Assembly: GCA_021775875.1 (NCBI GenBank)
Contig: JAJFHA010000025.1
Span: forward strand, 1-64,000
Length of the DNA: 64,000 nt
Direction: 5' to 3'
DNA from: Hyphomicrobiales bacterium
GTDB taxonomy: Bacteria; Pseudomonadota; Alphaproteobacteria; Rhizobiales; NORP267
Shown here: one piece after another, positions 16,664 to 26,095 of the stretch
How the letters are laid out: each line of letters starts with the position of its first letter
How positions within the stretch are numbered: the first letter of the stretch is position 1
Made by a program: the position numbers and the translations under genes
The notes under the pieces: generated by a model
What the model was told of the DNA's origin: nothing
The model's input: the letters and a program-made list of their open reading frames with translations, nothing else
The model's database searches: none

Positions 16664-18802
16664 ATGGCGTGGAACCGAAATAATCAGCCTGCGGAAACCC
16701 AATCCGCCAGTCCGCTCCTGTCGCTTTCAGCGGTTATCATGGATACGGAAACCACCGGGCTGGATACCGCTAAAGACCGGATCGTCCAGATCGGCGCTAT
16801 CAAAATGGTATTGGGCAAAGTGCTGGAGGATGATCCCTTCGACCAGCTTGTTGCTCCCGGCATCCCGATCCCGGCAATGTCCAGTGCGATCCATCACATT
16901 ATGGACGAGGAAGTTAGAACCGCACCCTCTTTCGGGCCCAGCTTTGACGATTATCAAAACTGGGCCGGGGCCGGGCTTCTGGTTGGCTATTCTATCGGAT
17001 TTGATATCGCCGTCATCAAGGCAGAATTTGCCCGTATGGAGAGAGACTGGACACCGCCCCGCAGCCTCGATGTGCGCCACCTTGTACAAATCATTTCACC
17101 CTCGCTTCCAGACATTTCACTTGAAACCGTCGCTGCCTGGCTCGGTCTTGAAATCAAGAACCGTCACAATGCGCTTGGTGATGCCATCGCCACCGCGCAA
17201 ATTTATAAGGCCCTGATTCCGTATCTTGCCAAAAAGGGGATTTTTACTCTTGCCGAAGCCGAGCGCGCTGTCGCTGGCCTGACTACCCAAATCAGTGGCG
17301 AGGTGAGCGCCGGATGGCACGATATGGCGGCCAGTTCCAAGGCAAAAATCGATCCTGTTCTGGCGGGCATTGACAGTTTCCCGTACCGTCACAGAGTTGG
17401 CGATTTGATGCATACGCCGCCCATTTTTGTCGAAGCGAACAGCAATGTGAGCACCGCTCTCGATTTGATGATCAGCAAGGGCATCAGTTCGGTATTTGTG
17501 CACCCGGAAAAGCCGAATACTGAAGTTGGCATCCTCACAGAGAGAGACCTGTTGCGGGCATTGCAGAGCCAAGGCTCAAAATTGTTGCTGCAGAAAGTGT
17601 CTAACCATTGTGTAACACCGTTAATCTCGATCGAAAAAAATGAATTCGTCTATAAAGCCATCAGCCTTATGTCGAGCCGGGGTTTCCGCCATCTCGGAAT
17701 CCACAATACCGATGGCGATATCGTCGGCGCACTCAGCGCTCGGGACCTGCTCCGCCAGCGGTCGCAGGATGCCTATGTACTGGGACAGGGCATTGCGGAT
17801 GCAAAAACACCCGAACAGCTAAGTCTGATTTGGCCCGAGCTATCTTCTGTCGCCCGTGGCCTGGTAGGGGAAGACGTGGATGGCCGTGAGGTCGCAGCTA
17901 TCATCTCCCGCGAATTAAGAGGGCTTACCCGCAAAGCCTGCATCATCGCCGAACAGGAAATGGTAGCGTCAGGGAAAGGCGCCGCGCCTGTGCCCTATAC
18001 CATGCTGGTGCTCGGGTCCGGCGGGCGCGGTGAAAGCCTGCTCGCCATGGATCAGGATAACGCCATTATTTTCGAAAAAGGCGAACCGGGCGGCATCGAG
18101 GACCAATGGTTTGAAGCATTGGGCCAACGGGTAGCTGATATTCTTGATATGGTCGGCGTTCCCTATTGCAATGGCGGGATCATGGCATCCAATCCGGAAT
18201 GGCGGATGGATGTGAACGGGTGGCGGGGTCATGTGGAATCCTGGATCACCCGCTCGAAGCTCGAAGATATGATGAATTCGGATATCTTCTTCGATTGCCG
18301 CGCGGTTCATGGCGACTTGGGCCTGTTGGATCAAGTTCGCGACCCTGCAATGGACGCTGCCGGTAGATCGACAAATTTTCTGAAATTGATGGCCATGAGT
18401 AGCGCCGACATTCCCGAGATGACCGGATGGTTTGGCCGCTTCAAACTCAAAGATGGTCGTATGGACCTTAAACGTGGCGGCCTGATGCCTGTTTTTGCAG
18501 CCGCTCGCCTGCTGGCGATTAAATATGGCTCCCACGCGCTCTCTACTCCAGACCGCCTGGCTGATGTCCGCGAACACCTTGGTACAACTGCCCATGTTGC
18601 TGATGATCTCATAGAAGCGCACCGACTCATTCTCGATACCATCCTGCGCCAGCAACTTCTGGATCTGGAAGAAGGCATCAGACCTGGCAACAAGGTTGAC
18701 CCGACTTCTTTCAGTTCTCTTGAGCGACAAGAACTGAAATGGGCTCTGGAGAAAATCGCCAACGTCCCCGACCTGCTCGGCAACCCTAGTGGTGTTGTTT
18801 AA
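16664..18802 (+). CDS. Exonuclease-CBS-DUF294 nucleotidyltransferase fusion protein
   Basis: A 712-residue three-part protein. Residues about 22-185 are a DEDDh exonuclease domain of the DnaQ type with its catalytic set (Asp27, Glu29 in MDTETTG; Asp114; His168 and Asp173 in HNALGDA). Residues 245-368 are a CBS pair that binds adenyl nucleotides. Residues about 395-540 are a DUF294 nucleotidyltransferase related to GlnD (GSGGRGE at 451-457, Asp463, Asp465), followed by the DUF294 C-terminal helical domain. CBS-DUF294 proteins often lie next to VC_2705 symporters and are presumed to regulate them. All catalytic residues are present, so both enzyme domains could be active. Confidence 0.88.
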   Translation: MAWNRNNQPAETQSASPLLSLSAVIMDTETTGLDTAKDRIVQIGAIKMVLGKVLEDDPFDQLVAPGIPIPAMSSAIHHIMDEEVRTAPSFGPSFDDYQNWAGAGLLVGYSIGFDIAVIKAEFARMERDWTPPRSLDVRHLVQIISPSLPDISLETVAAWLGLEIKNRHNALGDAIATAQIYKALIPYLAKKGIFTLAEAERAVAGLTTQISGEVSAGWHDMAASSKAKIDPVLAGIDSFPYRHRVGDLMHTPPIFVEANSNVSTALDLMISKGISSVFVHPEKPNTEVGILTERDLLRALQSQGSKLLLQKVSNHCVTPLISIEKNEFVYKAISLMSSRGFRHLGIHNTDGDIVGALSARDLLRQRSQDAYVLGQGIADAKTPEQLSLIWPELSSVARGLVGEDVDGREVAAIISRELRGLTRKACIIAEQEMVASGKGAAPVPYTMLVLGSGGRGESLLAMDQDNAIIFEKGEPGGIEDQWFEALGQRVADILDMVGVPYCNGGIMASNPEWRMDVNGWRGHVESWITRSKLEDMMNSDIFFDCRAVHGDLGLLDQVRDPAMDAAGRSTNFLKLMAMSSADIPEMTGWFGRFKLKDGRMDLKRGGLMPVFAAARLLAIKYGSHALSTPDRLADVREHLGTTAHVADDLIEAHRLILDTILRQQLLDLEEGIRPGNKVDPTSFSSLERQELKWALEKIANVPDLLGNPSGVV

Positions 18803-18880
18803 GGTATTCGTATTTGCAATATTTTACACCTGACCTCACGATAATAAGCTAATAAAAAAAGAAGGGGATGGTGGGGAAAT

Positions 18881-19209
18881 GCTGGAAAACTGTGAGCCCT
18901 GATCCGGGTGTATCAGCAGTTTTTCTTTTGGCTTACTGCGCTCCACGGTTCGGGCAGCAAGTCTCACCTTGATCCAGCAAATCATCATGCAGTTTGCTGT
19001 ATCCCTAAACCTTGTCACTGTCTTCCTGGGCGACTTCGAGAGCCGTTTCACCCAGGCGCTCCGAAACCTCTCTAACCGGATAGCGCCGTTCCGTGATCTG
19101 GTGCACCGCATCAATCTTGAAACCATCGTTGTGTTTAACTTTGTCCATAATAATCTCTTGGTCTCATTTTTAGGGGACAAGGTGTCTAGGAAGCTTGGGG
19201 CTATTCAAA
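18881..19209 (-). pseudogene. Decayed IS3-family element with fused OrfA and OrfB remnants
   Basis: On the minus strand the terminal sequence (about 19160-19209) matches the IS end at 89-139. From the ATG at 19148 an OrfA-like product (KIDAVHQITERRYPVREVSE) runs 47 codons to a stop at 19005. Further on, in other frames, OrfB pieces appear: YSKLHDDLLDQGETCCPNRG, then LLIHPDQGSQFSS near 18881-18920. Most of OrfB, including most of its catalytic DDE core, is deleted and frames are shifted. The element cannot move by itself. The other end was not found. Confidence 0.8.
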
Positions 19210-19268
19210 GCTTCTTTCAAAAAGTGGGAAACGGCTGACACATCTGCCATGCGGAGAATAGGCCTTTT

Positions 19269-19293
19269 AATCTCCGCTAATTACGCGGAGATT
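19269..19293 (+). terminator. Hairpin with short T run between IS remnant and tRNA gene
   Basis: A nine-pair perfect stem (AATCTCCGC with GCGGAGATT, seven-base loop) followed by GGTTTTG. The T run is short, so termination may be weak. It may be a remnant or a backup terminator. Confidence 0.4.
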
Positions 19294-19330
19294 GGTTTTG
19301 CGCTTGCTAGTGCCCCTATATTGCCCCTGT

Positions 19331-19368
19331 GGCAAAAAATAAGGACCTAACATTTCTGCTAAGTCCTT
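19331..19368 (-). terminator. Intrinsic terminator of the tRNA-fMet gene
   Basis: On the minus strand an AAGGAC...GTCCTT stem is followed by ATTTTTTG, starting 9 bases after the encoded CCA end of the tRNA. Confidence 0.7.
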
Positions 19369-19376
19369 GAAATAAT

Positions 19377-19453
<77 letters not shown>

Positions 19454-19599
19454 TCAATTATGTCGAGCGCTCTGCGCTCTTTCCCGAACATGGTCTTGCC
19501 GTGGACGAAAGTCCCGGTCAGCCTGTGTCTTGTTCGGGCTGGTTGATACATTGATTGGCCATCCGGCACAATCACGTGTCTCAGGCAGACTATGTAGCA

Positions 19600-19624
19600 G
19601 CCTCTTTCCGGGAAAGAAAGAGGC
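19600..19624. terminator. Hairpin between fhs and tRNA-fMet
   Basis: A perfect nine-pair stem (GCCTCTTTC with GAAAGAGGC, seven-base loop) about 45 bases after the fhs stop. There is no T run on either side, so it may slow or process transcripts instead of ending them. Confidence 0.35.
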
Positions 19625-19669
19625 CAAATGGCAAAATAAACATCTCATTTCGCCTGTGTATGCTTGAGA

Positions 19670-21346
19670 CTAGAATAAACCTTCAATCAGACCTTCGTCA
19701 TTGAGCTGAATCGATTCTGCTGCGGGAACCCGAGGCAGGCCGGGCATGGTCATAATTTCCCCGCAAACGGCAACAATAAACCCAGCGCCAGCCGAGAGCC
19801 GCACTTCGCGGATCGGGAGCGAATGGCCGGTTGGCGCACCGCGCAGATTGGGATCGGTTGAGAAGGAATATTGGGTCTTGGCCATGCAGACCGGCAGGTT
19901 GCCGTAACCCTGGTCTTCCCATTGGCGCAACTGGTCGCGGATTTTTTTGTCCGCCAGCACTTCGTCGGCGCGGTAGATACGCTTGGCAACTGTTTCCATT
20001 TTCTCAAAGAGACCCATATCGTCCGGGTAGAGCGGGGCATATTGGGCGGAGCCGCCTTCGACAATTTCAACAACTTTGTTGGCAAGGTCCCTGGCGCCTT
20101 CGGAGCCGTTGGCCCAATGTTTGGCAAGTACGGCTTCTGATCCATGGTTGATCACATAGGACCGGATGGCTTCAATTTCAGCGTCCGTATCGGTGATGAA
20201 ATGATTGATGGCGACCACAGCCGGAACGCCAAACATTTTCATGTTTTCGATATGACGGCCGAGATTGGCGCAGCCCTTTTTGACGGCATCGACATTTTCC
20301 GGGCCAAGGTCAGCGCGCGCCACGCCGCCATTCATCTTCATGGCGCGGACCGTGGCGACAATAACAACGGCTTTGGGTTTTAGACCCGCCTTGCGGCATT
20401 TGATATTCATGAATTTCTCAGCGCCGAGATCAGCGCCAAAGCCTGCTTCGGTCACCACATAATCGGCGAGCTTGAGGGCAGTTGTTGTTGCGACCACTGA
20501 ATTACACCCATGCGCGATGTTGGCGAACGGGCCGCCATGGACAAAGGCCGGGTTGTTCTCAAGGGTCTGAACAAGATTGGGCTGGACCGCATCCTTGAGC
20601 AGAACCGCCATTGCGCCCGCCGCTTTGATGTCGCGGCAAAAAACCGGTGAGCGGTCGCGCCGGTAAGCAACAATCATGTCGCCAAGGCGTTTTTCCAGAT
20701 CAGCCAGATCAGACGCAAGGCACAGGATCGCCATCACTTCGGAGGCTACAGTAATGTCGAAACCAGCTTCGCGAGGGAAGCCGTTTGAGACACCACCAAG
20801 CGACGCTGTAATTTGACGCAGCGCCCGGTCATTCATGTCGACAACGCGCCGCCATACAACCCGGCGGGTATCAATTTCCAGACTGTTGCCCCAATAGATA
20901 TGATTGTCGATCATCGCCGCCAACAGACTATGGGCTGAAGTGATGGCGTGGAAATCGCCGGTGAAATGCAGGTTCATGTCTTCCATCGGTACAACCTGGG
21001 CGTAACCGCCACCGGCTGCGCCACCCTTCATGCCGAAATTCGGCCCGAGCGAAGCTTCGCGAATACAGATCATGGCATTTTTGCCAATCGCGTTCAGGCC
21101 GTCACCAAGACCAACGGTTGTGGTAGTTTTGCCTTCACCAGCTGGTGTCGGGTTGACGGCAGTCACCAGGATCAGGTTGCCGTCCTTGTTGCCTTGAACC
21201 GATTTGATAAATTCAGCTGAAACTTTGGCTTTGTCGTGACCATAGGGGAGGAGGTGTTCGCTTGGGATGCCGAGTTTTTCGCCAATTTCCATGATTGGCT
21301 TTTTGGTCGCTTCGCGGGCAATTTGAATGTCGGTCTTTACGGTCAT
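19670..21346 (-). CDS. fhs: Formate-tetrahydrofolate ligase
   Basis: A full-length 558-residue enzyme joining formate to tetrahydrofolate at the cost of ATP, giving 10-formyl-THF. The P-loop [14 protein letters not shown] (about 67-80) and the family motifs [10 protein letters not shown] and [13 protein letters not shown] are intact. It is last in the oxalate operon, about 40 bases after the formyltransferase-like gene. Here it can pass formate released from formyl-CoA into folate C1 metabolism, or run backwards to give ATP from formyl-THF. Confidence 0.96.
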   Translation of the reverse strand: MTVKTDIQIAREATKKPIMEIGEKLGIPSEHLLPYGHDKAKVSAEFIKSVQGNKDGNLILVTAVNPTPAGEGKTTTTVGLGDGLNAIGKNAMICIREASLGPNFGMKGGAAGGGYAQVVPMEDMNLHFTGDFHAITSAHSLLAAMIDNHIYWGNSLEIDTRRVVWRRVVDMNDRALRQITASLGGVSNGFPREAGFDITVASEVMAILCLASDLADLEKRLGDMIVAYRRDRSPVFCRDIKAAGAMAVLLKDAVQPNLVQTLENNPAFVHGGPFANIAHGCNSVVATTTALKLADYVVTEAGFGADLGAEKFMNIKCRKAGLKPKAVVIVATVRAMKMNGGVARADLGPENVDAVKKGCANLGRHIENMKMFGVPAVVAINHFITDTDAEIEAIRSYVINHGSEAVLAKHWANGSEGARDLANKVVEIVEGGSAQYAPLYPDDMGLFEKMETVAKRIYRADEVLADKKIRDQLRQWEDQGYGNLPVCMAKTQYSFSTDPNLRGAPTGHSLPIREVRLSAGAGFIVAVCGEIMTMPGLPRVPAAESIQLNDEGLIEGLF

Positions 21347-21387
21347 TGATTTCGGTCCTGTTGAATAAATATTGAAGCTGTGTGGCC

Positions 21388-22305
21388 TTAGCTGCCCAGA
21401 ATTTTGCCTTTTTCAATTCCATCTTCTGCCGTCAATTCTGCGACAGGAATTTTCTTTTTGCCTGCGGGCCTGAGCCTTTGTATCAGGATGCCCCCTGATC
21501 CAGCGGCCACAGATACGCCATTCGATGTGACATTGACGACCTCACCGGGTTTGCCATTGATAGTGTCATCGACGGCGGAATCAAAAATCTTCACTTCAGC
21601 GCCGTTGACGCTGGTCCATGCTCCCGGCTGGGGGTTGCCCGCCCGGATGATGTTGTAGATATCAGAAGCTGGCTTGTTCCAATCGATCTCGGCATCCTTT
21701 TTGCCGAACCAGGATTCATAACTTCCGGTAGATAAATCCTGAACGGTTTTTGGTGCGGTGCCGGCTTTGACCAAGTCGAGAGATTCGATCATGGCGTCGA
21801 CACCCATGGGGAACAGTTTTTTGAAATAAACATCGCCAAGGCTTTCGTCAGGGCCAATGTCGCATTCTTTCTGCATCAGGATAGGGCCTTCATCCAGCCC
21901 GTCATCGGGCCAGAAAATGCTCAAACCCGTTTTCGTTTTGCCCATGGCTATCGGCCAGTTGATCGAGCTTGGGCCGCGATGGTCTGGCAGCAGGGACGGG
22001 TGATACTGGAACGAGCCGAGGCGCGGGGCGTTGAGAACTGCGTCCGGCACAAACAACAACACATACGCCATCATGCAGACATCGGCGTCGAAGGATTTTA
22101 TCAGTTCCAGCGCTTCGGGCGTTTTCCACGATGCCGGTTGATGAACCGGCAGGCCGTGTTCCAGCGCCAGTTCTTTTACCGGATCGATGGGACGGCCTTC
22201 TTTGTCAGGCGCAGTGAATACGCCAACGACATTTTCGCCATTTTCCAGAAGGCGTTCGAGAACGGCCTTGCCGAATGCCTGTTGGCCATGAACAAGAATT
22301 TTCAT
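21388..22305 (-). CDS. Stand-alone homologue of the formyl-THF dehydrogenase hydrolase domain; candidate formyl-CoA/folate formyltransferase
   Basis: A 305-residue protein with an N-terminal formyltransferase domain and a C-terminal FMT-type OB fold (about 205-300). The active-site stretch is [11 protein letters not shown] with His102 and GLDEGPIL with Asp138. The position that holds the catalytic Asn of Fmt and PurN is not Asn (SFQYH). This and the downstream motifs ([18 protein letters not shown] region, PGAWT) match the hydrolase domain of eukaryotic-type 10-formyl-THF dehydrogenase better than Fmt or PurN; the 36-residue His-Asp spacing is the same. It may hydrolyse 10-formyl-THF to formate. 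Because that domain normally hands the formyl group to a 4'-phosphopantetheine arm, transfer between formyl-CoA and THF is an attractive alternative. It is 9 bases after frc. Confidence 0.8.
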   Translation of the reverse strand: MKILVHGQQAFGKAVLERLLENGENVVGVFTAPDKEGRPIDPVKELALEHGLPVHQPASWKTPEALELIKSFDADVCMMAYVLLFVPDAVLNAPRLGSFQYHPSLLPDHRGPSSINWPIAMGKTKTGLSIFWPDDGLDEGPILMQKECDIGPDESLGDVYFKKLFPMGVDAMIESLDLVKAGTAPKTVQDLSTGSYESWFGKKDAEIDWNKPASDIYNIIRAGNPQPGAWTSVNGAEVKIFDSAVDDTINGKPGEVVNVTSNGVSVAAGSGGILIQRLRPAGKKKIPVAELTAEDGIEKGKILGS

Positions 22306-22314
22306 ATTCGTCTC

Positions 22315-23562
22315 CTAGATGGCTTTGGATGCGCGAAGCGAGGCAATTTCCTCGTCCGCGTAACCAAGCACGTCTTTTAGAATTTCATCGGTATGCTCGC
22401 CTAAAAGCGGTGAGCGCAAAACTTCAACCTCCGAATCTGACATTTTTATCGGGCAACCGACGGTCAGATATTTGCCGCGTTCGGGGTGATCAACTTCTAC
22501 CACTGTTCCGGTTTCGCGTAATGCTGGCTCGTCCGCCAGCTCTTTCATGGAAAGAACCGGTCCGCAGGGAATATTCAGCGGGTTGCAAAGCTCCATCACT
22601 TCGAACTTGGTTTTGGTTTTGGTCCATTCCTCGATTGCATCAAAAATATCCGAGATTTTATCGAGGCGTTCCGGCGGGGAGGCGTAGCCTGGAGCGGTTT
22701 TCCAGTCCGGCTTGCCGACCAGGTCGCAAATATTGCCCCATACGGCTGCTTGAGTAATGAAATAGACATAGGCATTGGCGTCGTGTTCCCAGCCCTTGCA
22801 TTTCAAAATCCAGCCAGGTTGCCCACCACCAGAATCGTTGCCGGCTCGTGGCGTTGTATCGCCCAGATCGACGCCCTTTCCAGCCAGACTGTACTCGTTT
22901 AGCGGGCCGCGTTGAATTCTCTGATGGTCGCGCAGCTTGACGCGGCAGAGGTTAAGGACGCTGTCCTGCATGGCGGCCAATACTTTTTGACCACGTCCGG
23001 TTTGTTCGCGCTGGAACAGGGCGGCGACAATGCCGAGCGCCAGATGCAGGCCGGTGCCAGAATCGCCGATCTGGGCAGCGGTTACCAAAGGCGGGCCATC
23101 GAAGAAGCCGGTGGTGGACGCAGACCCGCCGGTGCATTGGGCGACATTTTCATAGACCTTGCAATCTTCATACGGACCGGGGCCAAAGCCCTTGACGGAT
23201 GCCATGATCATGCGCGGGTTCAGTTCCTGAATGCGTTCCCAGGAAAAGCCCATGCGATCCAGCGCACCGGGGGCGAAATTTTCCACCAGCACATCGCAGG
23301 TTTTCACCAAGCGTTCGAGAACTTCTTTGCCGCTTTCCGATTTTGTATTCAGGGTGATGGCGCGTTTGTTGTGGTTGAGCATCGTAAAATAGAGGCTGTC
23401 TACATCCGGGATATCGCGCAGCTGGCCGCGGGTCGCGTCGCCTGTGCCGGGGCGCTCCACTTTAATGCAATCGGCGCCGAGCCAGGCCAGCAACTGGGTG
23501 CAGGTTGGCCCGGACTGGACGTGGGTAAAATCAAGAATCTTGACCCCTTCTAGTGCTTTCAT
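22315..23562 (-). CDS. frc: Formyl-CoA transferase (oxalate CoA-transferase)
   Basis: A 415-residue class III CoA-transferase that swaps CoA from formyl-CoA to oxalate, giving oxalyl-CoA and formate. The catalytic aspartate is Asp167 in [12 protein letters not shown], matching Asp169 of the Oxalobacter enzyme. [20 protein letters not shown] at the N-terminus and the glycine loop [14 protein letters not shown] are typical of Frc and not of the carnitine relatives. It follows oxc after about 40 bases. Cytosolic, working as an interlocked dimer. Confidence 0.95.
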   Translation of the reverse strand: MKALEGVKILDFTHVQSGPTCTQLLAWLGADCIKVERPGTGDATRGQLRDIPDVDSLYFTMLNHNKRAITLNTKSESGKEVLERLVKTCDVLVENFAPGALDRMGFSWERIQELNPRMIMASVKGFGPGPYEDCKVYENVAQCTGGSASTTGFFDGPPLVTAAQIGDSGTGLHLALGIVAALFQREQTGRGQKVLAAMQDSVLNLCRVKLRDHQRIQRGPLNEYSLAGKGVDLGDTTPRAGNDSGGGQPGWILKCKGWEHDANAYVYFITQAAVWGNICDLVGKPDWKTAPGYASPPERLDKISDIFDAIEEWTKTKTKFEVMELCNPLNIPCGPVLSMKELADEPALRETGTVVEVDHPERGKYLTVGCPIKMSDSEVEVLRSPLLGEHTDEILKDVLGYADEEIASLRASKAI

Positions 23563-23604
23563 TTGAACTTCCTGTCTTTCCTGTTTCGACTCTGGTGAGC
23601 CGGG

Positions 23605-25329
23605 TTATTTTTTAACAACGCTTTGTGGATTGAGATTGCCGATGCGGCCGCTTTCGGTGCCTGCATTTTCGTCAATTACCGCGTTGACAAGGGTTGGCTT
23701 GCCAGAGGCAAAGGCTTCCTTGATGGCTTGGGACAATTCGTCGGGCGAGGTTGCATAAACACCGACGCCGCCAAAGGCTTCCATCATCTGGTCGTAGCGA
23801 GCGTCTTTGACAAAAACCGTGGTGGCGACATCGTCGCCGCCGGACGGGTTGGTATCGGTGCCGCGATAGATGCCGTTATTGTTGAAAACAACTACGCAGA
23901 TCGGCAAATTGTAGCGGCAAATAGTTTCAATCTCCATGCCGGAAAAACCGAACGCGCTGTCGCCTTCAACTGCCAATACCGGCTTGCCGGTCTCAATTGC
24001 CGCCGCGATGGCAAAGCCCATGCCGATCCCCATGACACCCCAGGTGCCGACATCGAGCCGCTTGCGGGGTTGATACATATCGACGATTGAGCGGGCGAAA
24101 TCGAGAGTGTTGGCGCCTTCATTGACAAGGATCGCGTCGGGACGCTCCTTGATAATGGATTTGATGACGCCGAGCGCACCGTGATAATCCATCGGCACGT
24201 TATTATTGCGCAGTTTGGGGGCCATCCGCTCGATGTTGGTTTCGACCTTGGTTCGGATCGCACCGGTCCATTCCGCTGGTGGGGTCGACCAATCGTCTCC
24301 CATCTGAGCGAGAAGGGCAGCAACACTGGACGCGATGTCGCCCACAATTGGTGCGGTGATTTCAACATTTGAATCCATTTCTTTAGGTTCAATGTCGATC
24401 TGGATGAATTTTTTAGGCTCCACCCCCCAGGATTTGCCTTTGCCGTGAGACAGGAGCCAGTTCAGCCGCGCGCCGATCAGCATCACTACATCGGCCTCTT
24501 TCAGGGCGAGGGAACGCGCCGCTCCAGCGGATAAAACATGGTCATCCGGCAGCAGCCCCTTGGCCATGCTCATGGGCAAATAGGGGATGCCGCTCTGTTC
24601 GACAAATTTCCGGATATCGTCGTCGGCCTGGGCATAAGCTGCACCTTTGCCAAGAATGATCAGGGGGCGCTTAGCGTTACCAAGAATTTCGAGTGCTCGG
24701 GCCACAGCTTCGGGAGCCGGAATTTGGCACGGTGCCGGGTCGGCCACTTTGATTAGTGATTTTGCACCGTCTTCAACATTCATTGTCTGGCCGAACAGTT
24801 TTGCCGGGAGGTCCAGATAAACCCCGCCGGGGCGTCCGGAACATGCTGCCCGGATGGCGCGGGCTACGGCGATGCCTATATCTTCCGCGTGCAATACCCG
24901 GAACGCCGCCTTGCATAAAGGCTTGGCAATGGCGAGCTGGTCCATTTCTTCATAATCGCCCTGCTGCAGATCGACGATTTCGCGTTCAGAAGAGCCGGAA
25001 ATCAAAATCATTGGGAAACAATTGGTGGTGGCATTGGCAAGCGCCGTCAGGCCGTTCAGGAACCCGGGCGCTGATACGGTCAGGCAGATGCCGGGTTTTT
25101 GCGTCAGAAAACCTGCAATTGTAGCTGCGTTGCCTGCATGCTGCTCGTGCCTAAACGAGATGACCCGGATGCCCTCGGCCTGCGCCATCCGGCCAAAATC
25201 CGTGATCGGGATGCCCGGCACGCCGTAAATTGTATTCAGGTCGTTCAGTTTGAGGGCGTCGATCAGGAGGTGAAACCCATCGGTCAAATCGCCTGTGTCG
25301 GCTTCATTGGTTTCGGCATTGTTGGACAT
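23605..25329 (-). CDS. oxc: Oxalyl-CoA decarboxylase
   Basis: A 574-residue thiamine-diphosphate enzyme converting oxalyl-CoA to formyl-CoA and CO2, consuming a proton. Glu62 in RHEQHAG is the cofactor-activating glutamate. The TPP/Mg motif runs from [10 protein letters not shown] to FNNNGIY. The length, and the IYRGTD loop typical of Oxc, separate it from acetolactate synthase. It pairs with frc to make the oxalate cycle. The ATG at 25329 follows GGAG-like bases in the 37-base gap after gntR. Confidence 0.95.
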   Translation of the reverse strand: MSNNAETNEADTGDLTDGFHLLIDALKLNDLNTIYGVPGIPITDFGRMAQAEGIRVISFRHEQHAGNAATIAGFLTQKPGICLTVSAPGFLNGLTALANATTNCFPMILISGSSEREIVDLQQGDYEEMDQLAIAKPLCKAAFRVLHAEDIGIAVARAIRAACSGRPGGVYLDLPAKLFGQTMNVEDGAKSLIKVADPAPCQIPAPEAVARALEILGNAKRPLIILGKGAAYAQADDDIRKFVEQSGIPYLPMSMAKGLLPDDHVLSAGAARSLALKEADVVMLIGARLNWLLSHGKGKSWGVEPKKFIQIDIEPKEMDSNVEITAPIVGDIASSVAALLAQMGDDWSTPPAEWTGAIRTKVETNIERMAPKLRNNNVPMDYHGALGVIKSIIKERPDAILVNEGANTLDFARSIVDMYQPRKRLDVGTWGVMGIGMGFAIAAAIETGKPVLAVEGDSAFGFSGMEIETICRYNLPICVVVFNNNGIYRGTDTNPSGGDDVATTVFVKDARYDQMMEAFGGVGVYATSPDELSQAIKEAFASGKPTLVNAVIDENAGTESGRIGNLNPQSVVKK

Positions 25330-25366
25330 TCTCTACTCCGTAAAAAATATAAATTAATCGATGGTG

Positions 25367-26095
25367 TCAGGCAGCGCTGACACCGGATTCAGGTTCAACC
25401 CATGTGCGTTCAACATGAGCGTAAAGGTTCAAGGTATGTTCGCGCACCAGCCGCTCAGCCAGTTCGGCGTCGCGGGACTCAAGTGCTTCGATAATATGAA
25501 AATGATCAACGATGGAACGGTTCACCCGGTCACCTTCTGAAATTGTACGTGCCCGGATCGCCTGCATATGGATGAACAGGCCATCGGTAATTTTTGTCAG
25601 AAGGGGAATCTGCGCAAGTTCAAGAATGCGCTGATGGAAGCTGATATTGGTTTCCGAATATTCGTCAATCTGGGCGCGTATTTCGTTGTCTTTGAAGGTG
25701 GCGAACATAGTGCGCAGGGATGCGATATCTTCATCTGTCGCAACACTTGTAATCAACCGCGCCGCCATGCTCTCAAGGGCTGCCCAGACCAGTATCATTT
25801 CAAGAATGTCCTGCTTGGATTTGCGGACAATGAAAACCCCCTTGCGCGGCTCGATGCGCACCAGACCTTCTTGTTCAAGGCGGGCCAGAGCTTCACGGAC
25901 CGGGGTGCGGCTGATTTGGAGACGGGTTGATAATTCACGCTCGTCGAGGCGCAATTCGGCGTTGTCCGCGTAAATATTGGGTGCGGTGATCGCTTCCTTG
26001 AGCGTCTCGTAAATTGTTTGCTTCAGGCTTGGTGGCGACACCAGAGGAGCCAGCTCAATGCGTGCGGTTGAAGCGAGTGGTCGTTTCTCGGTCAA
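25367..26095 (-). CDS. GntR family regulator (FadR/FCD subfamily) of the oxalate genes
   Basis: A winged helix-turn-helix (about 20-90, with STRLQISRTPVREALARLEQ) is joined to an all-helical FCD ligand domain (about 95-230), which in relatives binds a carboxylate through metal-held histidines (SFHQRIL, DHFHIIEAL, REHTLNLY). The frame is open up to 26188, but that would overlap tctA by about 100 bases. I prefer the TTG at 26095, whose codon overlaps the tctA stop (TTGA) and which has GGAGG ten bases upstream. The position inside the operon points to local control by oxalate or a derivative. Start uncertain, family certain. Confidence 0.88.
   Translation of the reverse strand: MTEKRPLASTARIELAPLVSPPSLKQTIYETLKEAITAPNIYADNAELRLDERELSTRLQISRTPVREALARLEQEGLVRIEPRKGVFIVRKSKQDILEMILVWAALESMAARLITSVATDEDIASLRTMFATFKDNEIRAQIDEYSETNISFHQRILELAQIPLLTKITDGLFIHMQAIRARTISEGDRVNRSIVDHFHIIEALESRDAELAERLVREHTLNLYAHVERTWVEPESGVSAA

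Noticed and set aside
17969-18730. Minus-strand frame of 253 codons
   Set aside because: It is opposite the nucleotidyltransferase domain of the exonuclease-CBS-DUF294 gene, where the real motifs lie on the plus strand.
21388-22305. Methionyl-tRNA formyltransferase (fmt), suggested by the nearby initiator tRNA gene
   Set aside because: The Asn of the Fmt active site is missing and the motifs match the formyl-THF dehydrogenase hydrolase domain; the operon is oxalate-related and the tRNA is a separate unit.
22912-23553. Plus-strand frame of 213 codons
   Set aside because: It lies wholly opposite the formyl-CoA transferase gene and shows no family resemblance.
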